A stretch of 64,000 nt of DNA. Source: Rhizobium grahamii CCGE 502. GTDB taxonomy: Bacteria > Pseudomonadota > Alphaproteobacteria > Rhizobiales > Rhizobiaceae. Position numbers and translations under genes: made by a program. Below the pieces are notes generated by a model that worked only from the letters and a program-made list of their open reading frames with translations, ran no database searches and had not been told where the DNA came from. How positions within the stretch are numbered: the first letter of the stretch is position 1; every line of letters begins with the position of its first letter. Where the stretch lies: the NCBI RefSeq assembly GCF_000298315.2, contig NZ_AEYE02000034.1, positions 1-64,000 of the forward strand, written 5' to 3'. Below are positions 17,546 to 27,107 of the stretch, piece by piece.

Positions 17546-19057
17546 ATGTTTATGACCCTCCCTGATGGCGACGGTAACAGAAGTTACATCCAGATCATCA
17601 GATCAACCATCCTCATTGGCGGATCATCCGTCATAAATGTGGTCTTCTCGATACTTCGCAACAAGGCGATGGCGCTACTCCTTGGGCCTGAAGGCATCGG
17701 AGTGATGGCACTCTACAACTCGATCGTGGACATGTCCCAGACCGTTGCAGGAATGGGGATCAATGCAAGCGGCGTTCGCCAAATCGCCGCTGTCAATACG
17801 CAAGACGCTTGCCGGGTCGCAGAGGTCGTAATAGTTTTGCGACGCGTCTCGCTCCTTCTCGGGCTCCTAGGAGCGGCGTTATTGCTGCCATTTTCCGGAC
17901 TTGTGGCACAATTGACCTTTGGGGACCGACAACACACGGCCGGCGTCATGATTCTCTCGCTCGCCCTTTTCTTCCAGGTAGCAGCCGGGGGCCGCACGGC
18001 CCTCATGCAAGGGACGCGTGACATCCCCGGCCTCGCCTGGATGAGCGTTATTGGAGGCTTGTTCAGCCTGGTGGTAGGTGTGCCGCTCATCTATTTTCTT
18101 GGAGCACAAGGCATTGCTATATCGCTGGCGGCAGCGGCCTGCGCAAGCTTTGTCGCCTCCTGGTGGTTCAGCCGGAGGATCGATGTCCCGAGCATTTCTC
18201 TTACGGCTCGTCGGGCGTTCCAGGAATCAAGCGCGTTGTTCAAGCTGGGTATCGTGTTCATGGCAAGCGGTTTCTTGACGATGGGCAGCGCATACGCGGT
18301 CCGGTTGATCGTGGCGTCCGAAGATGGATTGCACGCAGCCGGCCTGTACCAGGCGGCATGGTCTCTGGGAGGCCTCTACGCCGGCTTCATCTTGCAGGCC
18401 ATGGGAACGGACTTCTACCCTCGGCTGACTGCGGTTTCCGGTGATAACCCTGAGTGCAACCGCCTCGTCAACGAACAAACTGAAGTCAGCATCATGTTGG
18501 CCGGCCCAGGTCTCATCGCAACACTGACCCTTGCCCCGGCGGTAATGGCATTGTTCTATTCCTCCGAGTTTGGGGATGCGGTCGACATTCTTCGTTGGAT
18601 ATGTCTCGGAATGATGCTTCGAATAGTCGCTTGGCCGATCGGATTCATTATCCTGGCGAAAGGTGCCAAGGGGATATTCTTCTGGTCGGAAGTTGCTGCC
18701 ACCGTTGTCCACGTCGGCCTCGCATGGCTGTGCGTACCGGCACTAGGACCAGCGGGAGCTGGCCTAGCGTTCTTCGGTCTTTATGTCTGGCACAGCGGTC
18801 TTGTGTATTACGTCGCGCGGCGATACACCGGTTTCCGCTGGTCACCTGCCAATCGCAGACTGATACTTGCCTACCTTCCAATATCGGCAACGGTTTTCGG
18901 GGCTTTTCAGCTCCTGCCTCTCTGGGAGGCAACGGCCTTCGGCCTGGCAATCACGATTGTCGTGGGTTTCTTCTCGCTGAGAACACTCGCCAGCCTTCTG
19001 CCAGAACACGCCTTTCCGCGAATGATCCGTCCGCTCCTGGTTCCTCGTGGCGGCTAA
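17546..19057 (+). CDS. Wzx-like lipid-linked oligosaccharide flippase (MOP superfamily)
   Basis: A 503-residue polytopic inner-membrane protein with about 12-14 hydrophobic segments. The N-terminal pattern (SSVINVVFSILRNKAMALLL, GPEGIGVMALYNSI) is typical of O-antigen/EPS flippases, which move undecaprenyl-linked repeat units to the periplasmic face. ATG 17546 is followed closely by ATG 17552 and either could start it. It lies just after the export gene and faces the convergent sugar operon ending at 19709. Confidence 0.87.
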   Translation: MFMTLPDGDGNRSYIQIIRSTILIGGSSVINVVFSILRNKAMALLLGPEGIGVMALYNSIVDMSQTVAGMGINASGVRQIAAVNTQDACRVAEVVIVLRRVSLLLGLLGAALLLPFSGLVAQLTFGDRQHTAGVMILSLALFFQVAAGGRTALMQGTRDIPGLAWMSVIGGLFSLVVGVPLIYFLGAQGIAISLAAAACASFVASWWFSRRIDVPSISLTARRAFQESSALFKLGIVFMASGFLTMGSAYAVRLIVASEDGLHAAGLYQAAWSLGGLYAGFILQAMGTDFYPRLTAVSGDNPECNRLVNEQTEVSIMLAGPGLIATLTLAPAVMALFYSSEFGDAVDILRWICLGMMLRIVAWPIGFIILAKGAKGIFFWSEVAATVVHVGLAWLCVPALGPAGAGLAFFGLYVWHSGLVYYVARRYTGFRWSPANRRLILAYLPISATVFGAFQLLPLWEATAFGLAITIVVGFFSLRTLASLLPEHAFPRMIRPLLVPRGG

Positions 19058-19708
19058 GGGCACCGCACGGCAATTCCTCTTGCGTGGAAGACGGGCTGTT
19101 TGGTGTCTGGTTGAGCGTGCCATGCGGGCACCAAACCGAACACACAACGCCGCTTCACTAGCGGAAATTACGCTTATGCAGCCGAGCGCATTTGGCAGAG
19201 GCACAAGACGCACTGGCTCCCCACGTGATTGCAGGTTTCCTGCTCCGCCCAACGATACAAGGCAGCGATGCGGTGATGCGGTGGCCAGCATAGAGGCCAA
19301 ACGGGCCACAGAATCGACGAATCCTCCTGTCCACACAGCCCCCACAGCAACCGTGCTTCGACGCTGCCTCCCAGATATCGGTTGCACTTGGAAGGGTTGA
19401 GGGATTTTCGACGTCGACGGTCGCTAAGAGTTAAATCCGGGCCGGTGAAAGTCAGCGACAACAAGTGGGGGAAAGCGCTGCCCCGCTTCCAGATCTAGGA
19501 GCTCGTGCTGGGGTGCCTCTCATGGTAGTCGATTGATGTCAGCTGGTTATCGAGGAAGATCTGGCGCCCACCCGTCATATGCCGGGCGCGACGCTGCAGG
19601 AACTGGAGCGCGGAGTGGCAGGTGAACTCCACAAGCGGTTACGTGTTCGCTGAGTTTACGGCCGCGACCAACGCCTGCCCGCTCTCTTCTCAAGGGTGAA
19701 CCGGAGAA
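19058..19708. other. Intergenic stretch between convergent units, no gene seen
   Basis: About 650 bp between the flippase stop and the stop of the aminotransferase on the other strand. Frames here are short, lack ribosome sites and show no family motifs. GTTTGGTG and CACCAAAC near 19098-19137 can pair around a 23-24 base loop, but there is no T-run. It could be the remains of lost genes. Confidence 0.5.
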
Positions 19709-20890
19709 TCAACCTGCGCGGCCAACCGCCACCTGGCACGAATAGAGCGACGCCCTTATGGCATCGACGACAGACGTCAACTCAATGTCCGTCAGCTGCG
19801 CGTACAGGGGAAGTATAATGGAATAGTCCTGCGCTGCGACGCTCTCTTTCAGGCTCGCGGCAATGCGAGACAGCCCAGGCTCGGCGTAAGCTTCCTCAAG
19901 ATGGATGTTCATGATCCCGCGCCTCGTCGAGATTCCTCGGTCAAGCAGTTCCTGCATGACATCCCGCTGATCGAGATATCCAGGCAGCCTGATGCAGAAG
20001 CTCTGCCAGTTGCTGCGCGCCCAGGCTGGTTCGATCGGCGGCATCACATTGGCTGTTGAACGGAGTTGTTCTGCATACTGGCGCGCAATTTCGCGCCGTC
20101 GTGCTATGATGCCCGGAAGACGTTTGAGCTGTTCGCGACCGACCGCTGCCTGCATATCGGTCATCCTGTAGTTATACCCCAATTCGGGGTAGGATTCGAA
20201 GATAACCTGCCTTGACCCGTGCCGAACCGCGTCGGTGACGCTCATCCCGTGCTGACGCCAGAGCCGGAATTTCCGGTCGTACTCCGGATTGGCAGTCGTC
20301 AACATGCCGCCATCGCCGGTAGTCACGACCTTGCGGGGATGAAAGGAAAAACACGCAATGTCGCCGTGCGGCTTGCCAATCTTTTCCCAATGCCCTTTCC
20401 AGAAAACCTCACTGCCTGTCGCACAAGCAGCGTCCTCAATCACGGGGATTTCATGCCGGGAAGCAATGGCAACGATGCGATGTAGGTCGCAGGGCATTCC
20501 AAGCTGGTGGACGCAGATAATGGCTTTCGTACGAGGCGTTATTGCAGCCTCGATAAGATCCGGGTCAATATTGTAGCAGTCCTTTTCGATATCGACAAAG
20601 ACAGGCACCGCGCCACAGTAGCGGATTGCATTTGCAGTGGCGATGAAGGTATGGCTGACGGTGATGACTTCATCGCCGGCCTCTACTCCGACAACCCTCA
20701 GGGCAAGATGCAGCGCCGTCGTGCAATTTGAGACCGCGCATGCGTATTGCGCACCAACATAGGCGGCGAACTCCTGCTCGAACGCTGCCACTTCTGGGCC
20801 CTGCGTTACCCACCCCGACATAATGACACGGCGGACAGCTTCGACCTCCTGCTCGTCCAGAACAGGCTTGGCAACTGGGATCTGGCTCAT
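19709..20890 (-). CDS. DegT/DnrJ/EryC1/StrS-family PLP aminotransferase (second of two)
   Basis: A 393-residue cytoplasmic sugar aminotransferase that would transfer an amino group from glutamate to a nucleotide-linked keto-sugar. The family N-terminus (IPVAKPVLDEQEVEAVRRVI), the cofactor region (EDAACATGSE) and the Schiff-base lysine in SFHPRKVVTTGDGG are all present. The start at ATG 20890 is set by an AGGAG site six bases upstream and a four-base ATGA overlap with the epimerase gene; a longer frame to 20932 lacks this support. It is the last gene of the six-gene operon. Confidence 0.87.
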   Translation of the reverse strand: MSQIPVAKPVLDEQEVEAVRRVIMSGWVTQGPEVAAFEQEFAAYVGAQYACAVSNCTTALHLALRVVGVEAGDEVITVSHTFIATANAIRYCGAVPVFVDIEKDCYNIDPDLIEAAITPRTKAIICVHQLGMPCDLHRIVAIASRHEIPVIEDAACATGSEVFWKGHWEKIGKPHGDIACFSFHPRKVVTTGDGGMLTTANPEYDRKFRLWRQHGMSVTDAVRHGSRQVIFESYPELGYNYRMTDMQAAVGREQLKRLPGIIARRREIARQYAEQLRSTANVMPPIEPAWARSNWQSFCIRLPGYLDQRDVMQELLDRGISTRRGIMNIHLEEAYAEPGLSRIAASLKESVAAQDYSIILPLYAQLTDIELTSVVDAIRASLYSCQVAVGRAG

Positions 20891-21861
20891 GCAGCTTCTC
20901 CTGCAGTCGGGCTTTTCTCCTGACGCCACCATTCAACGAGATCCCGCAAGCCCTCTTCCATGGTCACTTGGGACCGGAAACCGAGCATCGTCTCCGCCTT
21001 TTCGATGGAAGCGAGGCGCCGCGGCACCGCGTTGACCTTTCGCGCCGGCCCGAACTGCGGCTCCAGGGACGAACCCATAACCTTGGTTAGCAGAGCCGCA
21101 AGCTCCCGAAGGCTCGTCTCCGTTCCGCTCGCCACGTTGAACACCTCGTCGCTCACGTCCGACTTTGCAGCAAGTAGGTTGGCACGCGCGATGTCATGCA
21201 CATGCACGAAATCCATTGTTTGCGTCCCATCGCCGAGGATGATGGGCGGCAAGCCACCGGCAATGCGTTCCATCCAGCGGATCAGGACTTCGGTATAGGC
21301 GCCGTAGACGTCCATCCGCGGGCCGTAGACATTGAAGTAGCGGAGCGCGACGTAGCGCAGGCCATACATGTCCGCAAAGCTGCGCAGCAGCCCTTCGTTG
21401 AAGGCCTTCGCGGCCCCGTAAATCGTCCGGTTGTTATAGGGGTGATGCGTTTCGGTGGTGGGGAAAGTATCTGCGAGACCGAGCACAGACGCGGATGAGG
21501 CCGCGACGACCTTCGAAACCCCTGCCTGCACCGCCGCTTCGAGCACGTCAAATGTCCCGCCCGCAAGGACGTCGAATGCAAGCCGGGGTTCCTCTGCGCA
21601 CTGCGTGATCCGAATAGCCGCCTGGTGAAAAACAACGTCCATGCCCTGGTTGACCTCTTTGAGAAGCGCTCGGTCCCGGATGTCGCCCTCGACGATGGTC
21701 ACCGGAGCCATAGCGATAGCATCAGCAAGATTTTCGCGCCGTCCTCGAACGAAATTGTCCAGGATTAGGATCTCCCGGGGCTCCTCGCGAGCGACGAGAT
21801 CTGCAATGTGCGAGCCGATGAGTCCCGCGCCGCCGGTGATCAATACTCTCTTGTCTTTCAT
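20887..21861 (-). CDS. NAD-dependent sugar epimerase/dehydratase (extended SDR)
   Basis: A 324-residue enzyme with the Rossmann fingerprint GGAGLIGSH at the N-terminus and an active-site TIYGAAK (YxxxK) motif around residue 155. Extended SDRs of this type epimerise or dehydrate nucleotide sugars; the exact substrate cannot be read. ATG 21861 has GGAG eight bases upstream and starts two bases after the preceding gene's stop; an in-frame GTG at 21870 is a weaker choice. Its product is a likely substrate for the next enzyme, the aminotransferase. Confidence 0.85.
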   Translation of the reverse strand: MKDKRVLITGGAGLIGSHIADLVAREEPREILILDNFVRGRRENLADAIAMAPVTIVEGDIRDRALLKEVNQGMDVVFHQAAIRITQCAEEPRLAFDVLAGGTFDVLEAAVQAGVSKVVAASSASVLGLADTFPTTETHHPYNNRTIYGAAKAFNEGLLRSFADMYGLRYVALRYFNVYGPRMDVYGAYTEVLIRWMERIAGGLPPIILGDGTQTMDFVHVHDIARANLLAAKSDVSDEVFNVASGTETSLRELAALLTKVMGSSLEPQFGPARKVNAVPRRLASIEKAETMLGFRSQVTMEEGLRDLVEWWRQEKSPTAGEAA

Positions 21862-21863
21862 AC

Positions 21864-22574
21864 TCAACACTCCGAATTAGTTTCGCTCGAATCCTGCTCC
21901 GCACGCCAGCGGAGGAATTTCGCGGGAACGCCGGCCACCACGGAAAAAGGGGCGACATCATCGACAACGACCGCACCCGCGCCCACGATCGCCCCTTTGC
22001 CGATGGTCACGCCGGGAAGAATTGTCGCGTTGGTGCCAATGTCTGCCCATGCGCCGACACGCACGGGCTTTATCTCGAGATCAGTGCGAATGATCGGCAT
22101 GTCGACCGGTATTGCCGTATGACTTGAGCCGAGAACCTTTGCGCCGGGGCCCCATCCGACATGATCTTCAAGGACAAGGTCACGGGCGTCAAAATAAGCC
22201 TGCGGCCCAATCCAGACGTTGTTGCCGATCCGGCAAGTTCCGTCAAAGCGCCCTTGGATGTAGGCCTGTGCTCCAATAAAGACACCGTCGCCAATGTCGA
22301 AGGTCTCTGGATGCTTGAAACCAGCTCCGCTCCCGACGTGCAGGCCGCTGCCGCATTCGCGCGCAAGGCTTTTCCACATCACCCTTCGCATGAAACTGTC
22401 AAGAAACCCGTCGCCGGTCGCAAAGCGTCCGTAGAGTTCTACAAGCCCCGCCGTGCCATAGGATTGCTTCAGTTCCTCGGCCAATTGGACGACATATTCT
22501 GGATCCGATACTGTTTTCTGGCGGCCGTGAACGGAAAGGACAAGGCGCACGCCCGTGATGGGATCAACTGACAT
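21864..22574 (-). CDS. Left-handed beta-helix (hexapeptide) acyltransferase
   Basis: A 236-residue protein. An alpha-helical N-terminal part of about 75 residues is followed by hexapeptide repeats, for example GVFIGAQAYIQG, NVWIGPQAYFDA, TILPGVTIGKGAIVGAGAVV, ending in the VAGVPAKFLRWR segment common in sugar O- or N-acetyltransferases. It would act in the cytoplasm on a sugar nucleotide or on the growing glycan. ATG 22574 (AGGA site, seven-base spacing) overlaps the upstream gene by 11 bp. A longer frame to 22601 lies deeper in that gene and is less likely. Confidence 0.8.
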   Translation of the reverse strand: MSVDPITGVRLVLSVHGRQKTVSDPEYVVQLAEELKQSYGTAGLVELYGRFATGDGFLDSFMRRVMWKSLARECGSGLHVGSGAGFKHPETFDIGDGVFIGAQAYIQGRFDGTCRIGNNVWIGPQAYFDARDLVLEDHVGWGPGAKVLGSSHTAIPVDMPIIRTDLEIKPVRVGAWADIGTNATILPGVTIGKGAIVGAGAVVVDDVAPFSVVAGVPAKFLRWRAEQDSSETNSEC

Positions 22575-23670
22575 AAGCGTCCTGCTCCAAGACAGCAGCA
22601 ACCCGTTCTACCTGCTTCAATGTCAGCTCCGGATAGATTGGTAGCGAAAGGACTTCCCGGGCTGCGGCCTCCGATTCAGGGAGATCTCCAGGCCGATAAC
22701 CAAGGTCCAGATGCGCCTTTTGCAAATGCACCGGAATTGGGTAGTGCAGGCCAGAATGGATGCCTTCTGACCGGAGTGTATGCTGGAGCTGTTCGCGGTC
22801 ACGGGTGCGTACGGCGTAAACATGGTACACGTGGCGGCGGTCGATCATCGCAACTGGGGCCAGTACCGACCGCGAGTGAGCCAGAAGAGCAGAGTAATGT
22901 TCAGCGCGCACGCGGCGTGCTTCGGTCCATGCCTCGAGATGCCGGAGTTTGACGCGAAGTATCGCCCCCTGTATTTCATCCATGCGATAATTGAAGCCCT
23001 TGAGGGCGTGATGATATCGCTGTTCCTGGCCCCAGTCCCTCAGCATTCTGATTTTCCTGGCATGCTCGTCGTTGTTGGTGACGACGATGCCCCCTTCGCC
23101 ACAGGCCCCGAGGTTCTTGCCTGGGTAAAAACTGAAGCAGCCCGAGGCACCGATGCTTCCGGCGCGCCGTCCCTTGTATTCGGCGCCGTGAGCCTGGCAC
23201 GCGTCCTCAATGACCGGAATTCCGTATCTGTCAGCAATCTCCTTGATTGCGTCCATGTCGGCCATCTGTCCATAAAGATGGACAGGCATAATAGCTTTCG
23301 TTCGCGAGGTAATCGCGGCTTCCAGCTTGGCGGGGTCCATGGTGAGTGTGACCGGATCGACGTCAATAAAGACAGGACGAGCGCCGGTGTAGCAGACTGC
23401 GGACGCTGTCGCGACGAATGTGAAGGCCACGGTGAGCACTTCGTCTCCTGGACCAACGTCAGCAGCGAGCAGCGCGAGATGCAATGCGCTTGTACCGGTG
23501 TTCACAGCGATGGCATGACTGGCATCGCAATAGGTCGCGAATTCCTCTTCGAAACGAGCGACTTCCACGCCGAGAACGTAGTGACCCGATGCGAGAACAC
23601 GCAGCACGGCGGGTTCAATCTCATCCTTGATCGATGCGTACTGGGCCTGTAGATCGAGAAGCGGAATCAT
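22564..23670 (-). CDS. DegT-family aminotransferase, WbpE/WlbC-like
   Basis: A 368-residue PLP enzyme. MIPLLDLQAQYASIKDEI is the typical WbpE/WlbC N-terminus. The cofactor pocket (EDACQAHGAEYKG) and Schiff-base lysine (SFYPGKNLGACGEGG) are intact. WbpE-type enzymes aminate the 3-keto intermediate of UDP-GlcNAc-uronic acid. That fits its position directly after a WbpB/WlbA-like oxidoreductase and one gene away from a WbpD/WlbB-like acetyltransferase. The start overlaps the upstream stop as ATGA, giving translational coupling. Confidence 0.87.
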   Translation of the reverse strand: MIPLLDLQAQYASIKDEIEPAVLRVLASGHYVLGVEVARFEEEFATYCDASHAIAVNTGTSALHLALLAADVGPGDEVLTVAFTFVATASAVCYTGARPVFIDVDPVTLTMDPAKLEAAITSRTKAIMPVHLYGQMADMDAIKEIADRYGIPVIEDACQAHGAEYKGRRAGSIGASGCFSFYPGKNLGACGEGGIVVTNNDEHARKIRMLRDWGQEQRYHHALKGFNYRMDEIQGAILRVKLRHLEAWTEARRVRAEHYSALLAHSRSVLAPVAMIDRRHVYHVYAVRTRDREQLQHTLRSEGIHSGLHYPIPVHLQKAHLDLGYRPGDLPESEAAAREVLSLPIYPELTLKQVERVAAVLEQDAYVS

Positions 23671-24704
23671 GCAATTAGCCTCGCCTGTTCGAGCTCGATA
23701 ACGCGCCCACGTTGAGCGAGCGACTGTGTGGCGGCCTCGAGGATGCGGACAACTCGAAGTCCTGCGTGGCCATCCGCGATTGGTTGGCTGTTGGTGACAA
23801 CGCAGTCCACAAACTGCTTGAGTTCACGGCCGAGAGCCTCTGTCATATCGAGTTGGGGCGCATACATGTCGCCGGTCCGATATCCGACGCGCATGTCATA
23901 GACCTTTTCACCATCAGTCTGCGGGTTGCCGTTGAGAGTGATGCCCTTGTCGTAGACCTTAATCTTCTCGCTCGGCTCCAGGTCGTCATAGACGATCATC
24001 TTGCTACTGCCCCCGATCAGCGTGCGACGCACTTTGACCGGCGCCAACCAGTTGACATGGATATGCGCGATTAGCTTGCTCTCGAAGAAGAGCGTCAGGT
24101 AGGCAATGTTCTCAGGCTCGCCCGCAACATGTCCCATGCCCGTCGCTGAGACCGCCACCGGTTTTTCAGGCAGGACGTAATCCATGATCGACAGGTCGTG
24201 GACGGCGAGATCCCAGATGACACTGACATCATGCTGGAAAAGGCCGAGATTCACGCGCACCGAGTCATAGTAATAAATGTCTCCGAGACCATTCTCGATG
24301 ATTTCACGCATCTTGCGAACTGCACCCGTATGAATAAACGTGTGGTCCACCGCGAGAATAAGCCGTCTTCGCGCGGCCTCTTCAACCATCCGCCGAGCTT
24401 CCTCGGAAGTCGAAGCCATCGGCTTTTCGACAAAGACATGCTTGCCTGCCATCAGGGCTTTCATAGCCAGCATGTAGTGAGCCGATACCGGCGTCGCGAT
24501 CGCGACCGCGTCCACGCGGGGGTCGCGCAACACCTCGTCAAAATCGTCTGTGATCTGGACCGTTGGGTAGCGCAGCTGGACGCCGGCGAGGCGATCCTTC
24601 TTGAGATCGCACACCCAGATAAGCTTTGCGCCGGGTGTCTCTGCAAGATTTCGAACCAGGTTCGGTCCCCAATACCCGTAACCGACGACGGCAACCCCAA
24701 TCAT
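23667..24704 (-). CDS. Gfo/Idh/MocA oxidoreductase, WlbA/WbpB-like
   Basis: A 345-residue NAD-dependent sugar dehydrogenase. The Rossmann motif GYGYWGPN is near the N-terminus, EKPMASTSEEA (about residues 94-104) holds the family EKP motif, and VDHTFIHTGAVRKM and WDLAVHDLSIMDYVL form the catalytic region. WlbA/WbpB oxidises C3 of UDP-GlcNAcA before transamination. The gene overlaps its neighbours by four bases on both sides, giving the order acetyltransferase - oxidoreductase - aminotransferase, as in wlb/wbp clusters. The precise substrate is inferred from this context. Confidence 0.85.
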   Translation of the reverse strand: MIGVAVVGYGYWGPNLVRNLAETPGAKLIWVCDLKKDRLAGVQLRYPTVQITDDFDEVLRDPRVDAVAIATPVSAHYMLAMKALMAGKHVFVEKPMASTSEEARRMVEEAARRRLILAVDHTFIHTGAVRKMREIIENGLGDIYYYDSVRVNLGLFQHDVSVIWDLAVHDLSIMDYVLPEKPVAVSATGMGHVAGEPENIAYLTLFFESKLIAHIHVNWLAPVKVRRTLIGGSSKMIVYDDLEPSEKIKVYDKGITLNGNPQTDGEKVYDMRVGYRTGDMYAPQLDMTEALGRELKQFVDCVVTNSQPIADGHAGLRVVRILEAATQSLAQRGRVIELEQARLIA

Positions 24705-25207
24705 CTTGCTCTCCCGGATGAAATGACTTCGACTGGCGCATCTTTTGCGCGACCGATGATTCTCGCTGGCACTCCAGCAACAATTGCGTAGGCAGGCACA
24801 TCCTTGGTAACGACGGCGCCAGCGCCAATCTGCGCGCCTTCACCAATGGTTATGCCGGCAACGATAGTCGCGTTGCTACCGATTGAGGCGTATCGCTTCA
24901 CAACCGTCGGCACGACCGACCAATCCGCATCGGACTGAAGGGAACCATCCACGTTCACTGCGCGTGGATGCAGATCGTTGGTGAACATCACGCCGTGACC
25001 AACGAAGACTCCGTCCTCGATGGTCACGCCTTCGCAAATGAAAGAGTGGCTGGAGATTTTGCAGTTCTCCGCGATTGTTGCATTCTTCTGGATCTCGACG
25101 AAGGTTCCGACGCGTGAACCGCGCCCGATCGTGCAGCCGTACAAATTGACGAGATCTGGATGATGAATAACGACGCCGTCACCCAACGTAACGCTTGGTG
25201 CAATCAT
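24701..25207 (-). CDS. Hexapeptide N-acetyltransferase, WbpD/WlbB-like
   Basis: A 168-residue left-handed beta-helix enzyme with regular hexapeptide turns from residue 3 on (VTLGDGVVIHHPDLVNLYGC). A MFTNDLHPRA loop is typical of UDP-3-amino-sugar acetyltransferases, and the end is VAGVPARIIGRAK. WbpD/WlbB acetylates the 3-amino group made by WbpE. It is the first gene of the six-gene operon running to 19709 and overlaps the next by four bases. The promoter should lie between 25208 and 25400. Confidence 0.83.
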   Translation of the reverse strand: MIAPSVTLGDGVVIHHPDLVNLYGCTIGRGSRVGTFVEIQKNATIAENCKISSHSFICEGVTIEDGVFVGHGVMFTNDLHPRAVNVDGSLQSDADWSVVPTVVKRYASIGSNATIVAGITIGEGAQIGAGAVVTKDVPAYAIVAGVPARIIGRAKDAPVEVISSGRAR

Positions 25208-25410
25208 GTCGTGACGCTTCCCTTGCTTCCTACTCAGTACGTGGAGGGAGGAGGTGACTGCGATCGCGCCGGAACCGTGCCCTCTCTTTTTTCAGAGAAC
25301 AACTTTGTCGCTTGTCAGTAAATGGAACAAAAATCGGTAATTATGCTACCAAAAAGTCGTAGCACTTAGCCGGCGGATCATTCCTATAACTACTACAGTG
25401 CAAGATGTAA

Positions 25411-25440
25411 TTGCATAGATGAAATATATCTGAATATAAT
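25411..25440 (+). promoter_or_regulatory. Predicted sigma-70 promoter for the GT4 gene
   Basis: TTGCAT (25411-25416) and TATAAT (25435-25440) are separated by 18 bases in an AT-rich stretch. Transcription would begin about 45 bases before the TTG start codon at 25494. The intergenic region is shared with the divergent sugar operon. Confidence 0.55.
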
Positions 25441-25493
25441 ATGCTTCCCTCCTCAAATATCGTGTTATCTGAAGTGCGGAAGTGGAGTCAAAC

Positions 25494-26741
25494 TTGCGTC
25501 TAATCGTGTATCCGCATGATCTTTCCATTGGGGGCAGTCAGATCAACGCAATTGACCTGGCAGCTGGTGTGGCAGAGCGGGGCCACGAAGTACTGGTCTA
25601 CGGCGTGCCTGGCCCACTTGTGGATTACATTCGCGAGAAAGGACTACGGTTTTTGCCGGCTCACGGCCTGCGATATCGGCCAGCTCCAACTCGCATTGTT
25701 GAATTAGCTACAATAGCGCGTCGAGAACGCGTAGACCTTATTCATACCTACGAATGGTCGACCTGTCTCGACGGCTATTTTGGCGCGTCGCTGGCACTAA
25801 ATGTCCCGCTTTTGTGCACCGTCTTAAGCATGCAGGTCATGCCATATGTGCCCCCGTCTGTTCCGCTAATCATGGGTACTGCGGAACTTGGCGAAGAGGC
25901 GCGTAGAGGACATCGCGCTGATGTGTGGGTCCTCGAGCCACCCATCGACGTCGTTCGTGACAACCCGACGATCAATGGTGACGGCTTTCGACGCAAGCAC
26001 AACGTGAAAGACGACGAGTTCCTCGTGGTAAGCGTTTCGCGACTAGCGTTGGATCTCAAGTTGGACGCATTGGTCAGGGGTATCGATGCAGTGGACACAA
26101 TCGCCGATTCCCAGCCAATTAAGCTGATCCTCGTCGGCGACGGCCCGGCCCGCAATGCTCTGCAAAAGCGGGCGGATGATGTCAATCGCCGTCACGGACG
26201 CACAGTGATTATCCTCACAGGAGCAGATTTGGATCCGCGACAAGCCTATGCGGCGGCAGACCTTGTCATCGGGATGGGAAGTTCTGCCTTACGGGCACTT
26301 GCTATCGGACGCCCGCTCGTTGTTCAGGGAGAACAGGCGTTCTCGGAGTTGTTCAGTCCCGAGACGTCCGAACTGTTCATGAGGCAGGGGTTCTACGGCT
26401 TGGCCGACAATGCCCGTGGAACCGATCGTCTTGCTGCGCAAATTCGATCTGTCATGGATCAGCCCAGCAGACGAGCGGATCTTGGTCGGTTCGGTCGGCA
26501 TTTTGTAGATAAGCGATTTTCCTTAGAGCGGGCTGTGGCCTTCCAGCTTGAAATCTACAGACGCGTCTCAGAAAGCCGCGCCTCCCCGAAGCTACGAGAG
26601 GCTGTGCGCGCGGCTTATCTGGCCGCCGCATTGGAAGTAGCCAATCATAATCCGCTGCGTAAGCGCCGCAATCGTAGGCGCGAAAAGGGCCTGCTTGCGG
26701 CCGCCACGACCGGCAATTGGCCTCCCATTTTGCAAGACTAA
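25494..26741 (+). CDS. GT4-type glycosyltransferase
   Basis: A protein of about 415 residues with a GT-B fold. The N-terminus (RLIVYPHDLSIGGSQ) holds the GGSQ donor/acceptor loop, and the C-terminal half has VSVSRLALDLKLDALV and ILVGDGPARNAL, typical of GT4 retaining transferases. The usual EX7E motif is replaced by GMGSSALRALAIGRPLVV, so the acidic residues are not conserved there. The start is probably TTG 25494, with GGAG six bases upstream; the in-frame GTG 25482 has no well-placed site. The C-terminal 40 residues are basic. It would add one sugar of the repeat unit at the inner membrane. Confidence 0.78.
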   Translation: MRLIVYPHDLSIGGSQINAIDLAAGVAERGHEVLVYGVPGPLVDYIREKGLRFLPAHGLRYRPAPTRIVELATIARRERVDLIHTYEWSTCLDGYFGASLALNVPLLCTVLSMQVMPYVPPSVPLIMGTAELGEEARRGHRADVWVLEPPIDVVRDNPTINGDGFRRKHNVKDDEFLVVSVSRLALDLKLDALVRGIDAVDTIADSQPIKLILVGDGPARNALQKRADDVNRRHGRTVIILTGADLDPRQAYAAADLVIGMGSSALRALAIGRPLVVQGEQAFSELFSPETSELFMRQGFYGLADNARGTDRLAAQIRSVMDQPSRRADLGRFGRHFVDKRFSLERAVAFQLEIYRRVSESRASPKLREAVRAAYLAAALEVANHNPLRKRRNRRREKGLLAAATTGNWPPILQD

Positions 26742-27107
26742 CGGCACGGGCGGTGGTTGCCGACATTGCTTCATCGATTCTTTCTTCGGATATGCTTCGA
26801 TGGGGAATGGAAACCTTGTTCACGCGCGCAATCTCAATGCCGTCCTACATGACCTAAATCGCAGACCGATTGTTTCTCCGGCCTAACATCGCGGCAGCGA
26901 GCGAATTTGGTTGAACTTTGACTGGGTACGATGATCAGGGAAAGTGAGCACGGAAACTCGTCGGGAGAGTTTCCTTTCCGCCCATACGAATGAGCGAGGA
27001 AGAAGACCGATCAGCACGATACATTGCGCGCTTAACGCCCTGACAAAGTAACTGCGCGTCTAAGGGCGGCTTGACGTTTCGCTGCGTTAAAAAGCCTCCG
27101 TCGCGCC
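26742..27107. other. Intergenic stretch between convergent glycosyltransferases
   Basis: 366 bp between two stop codons facing each other. No gene, strong hairpin or known repeat seen. Confidence 0.5.

Noticed and set aside
19058-19405. Open frames of 117 and 181 codons on either strand after the flippase gene
   Set aside because: No ribosome site, no motif, and the minus-strand frame runs into the flippase coding sequence.
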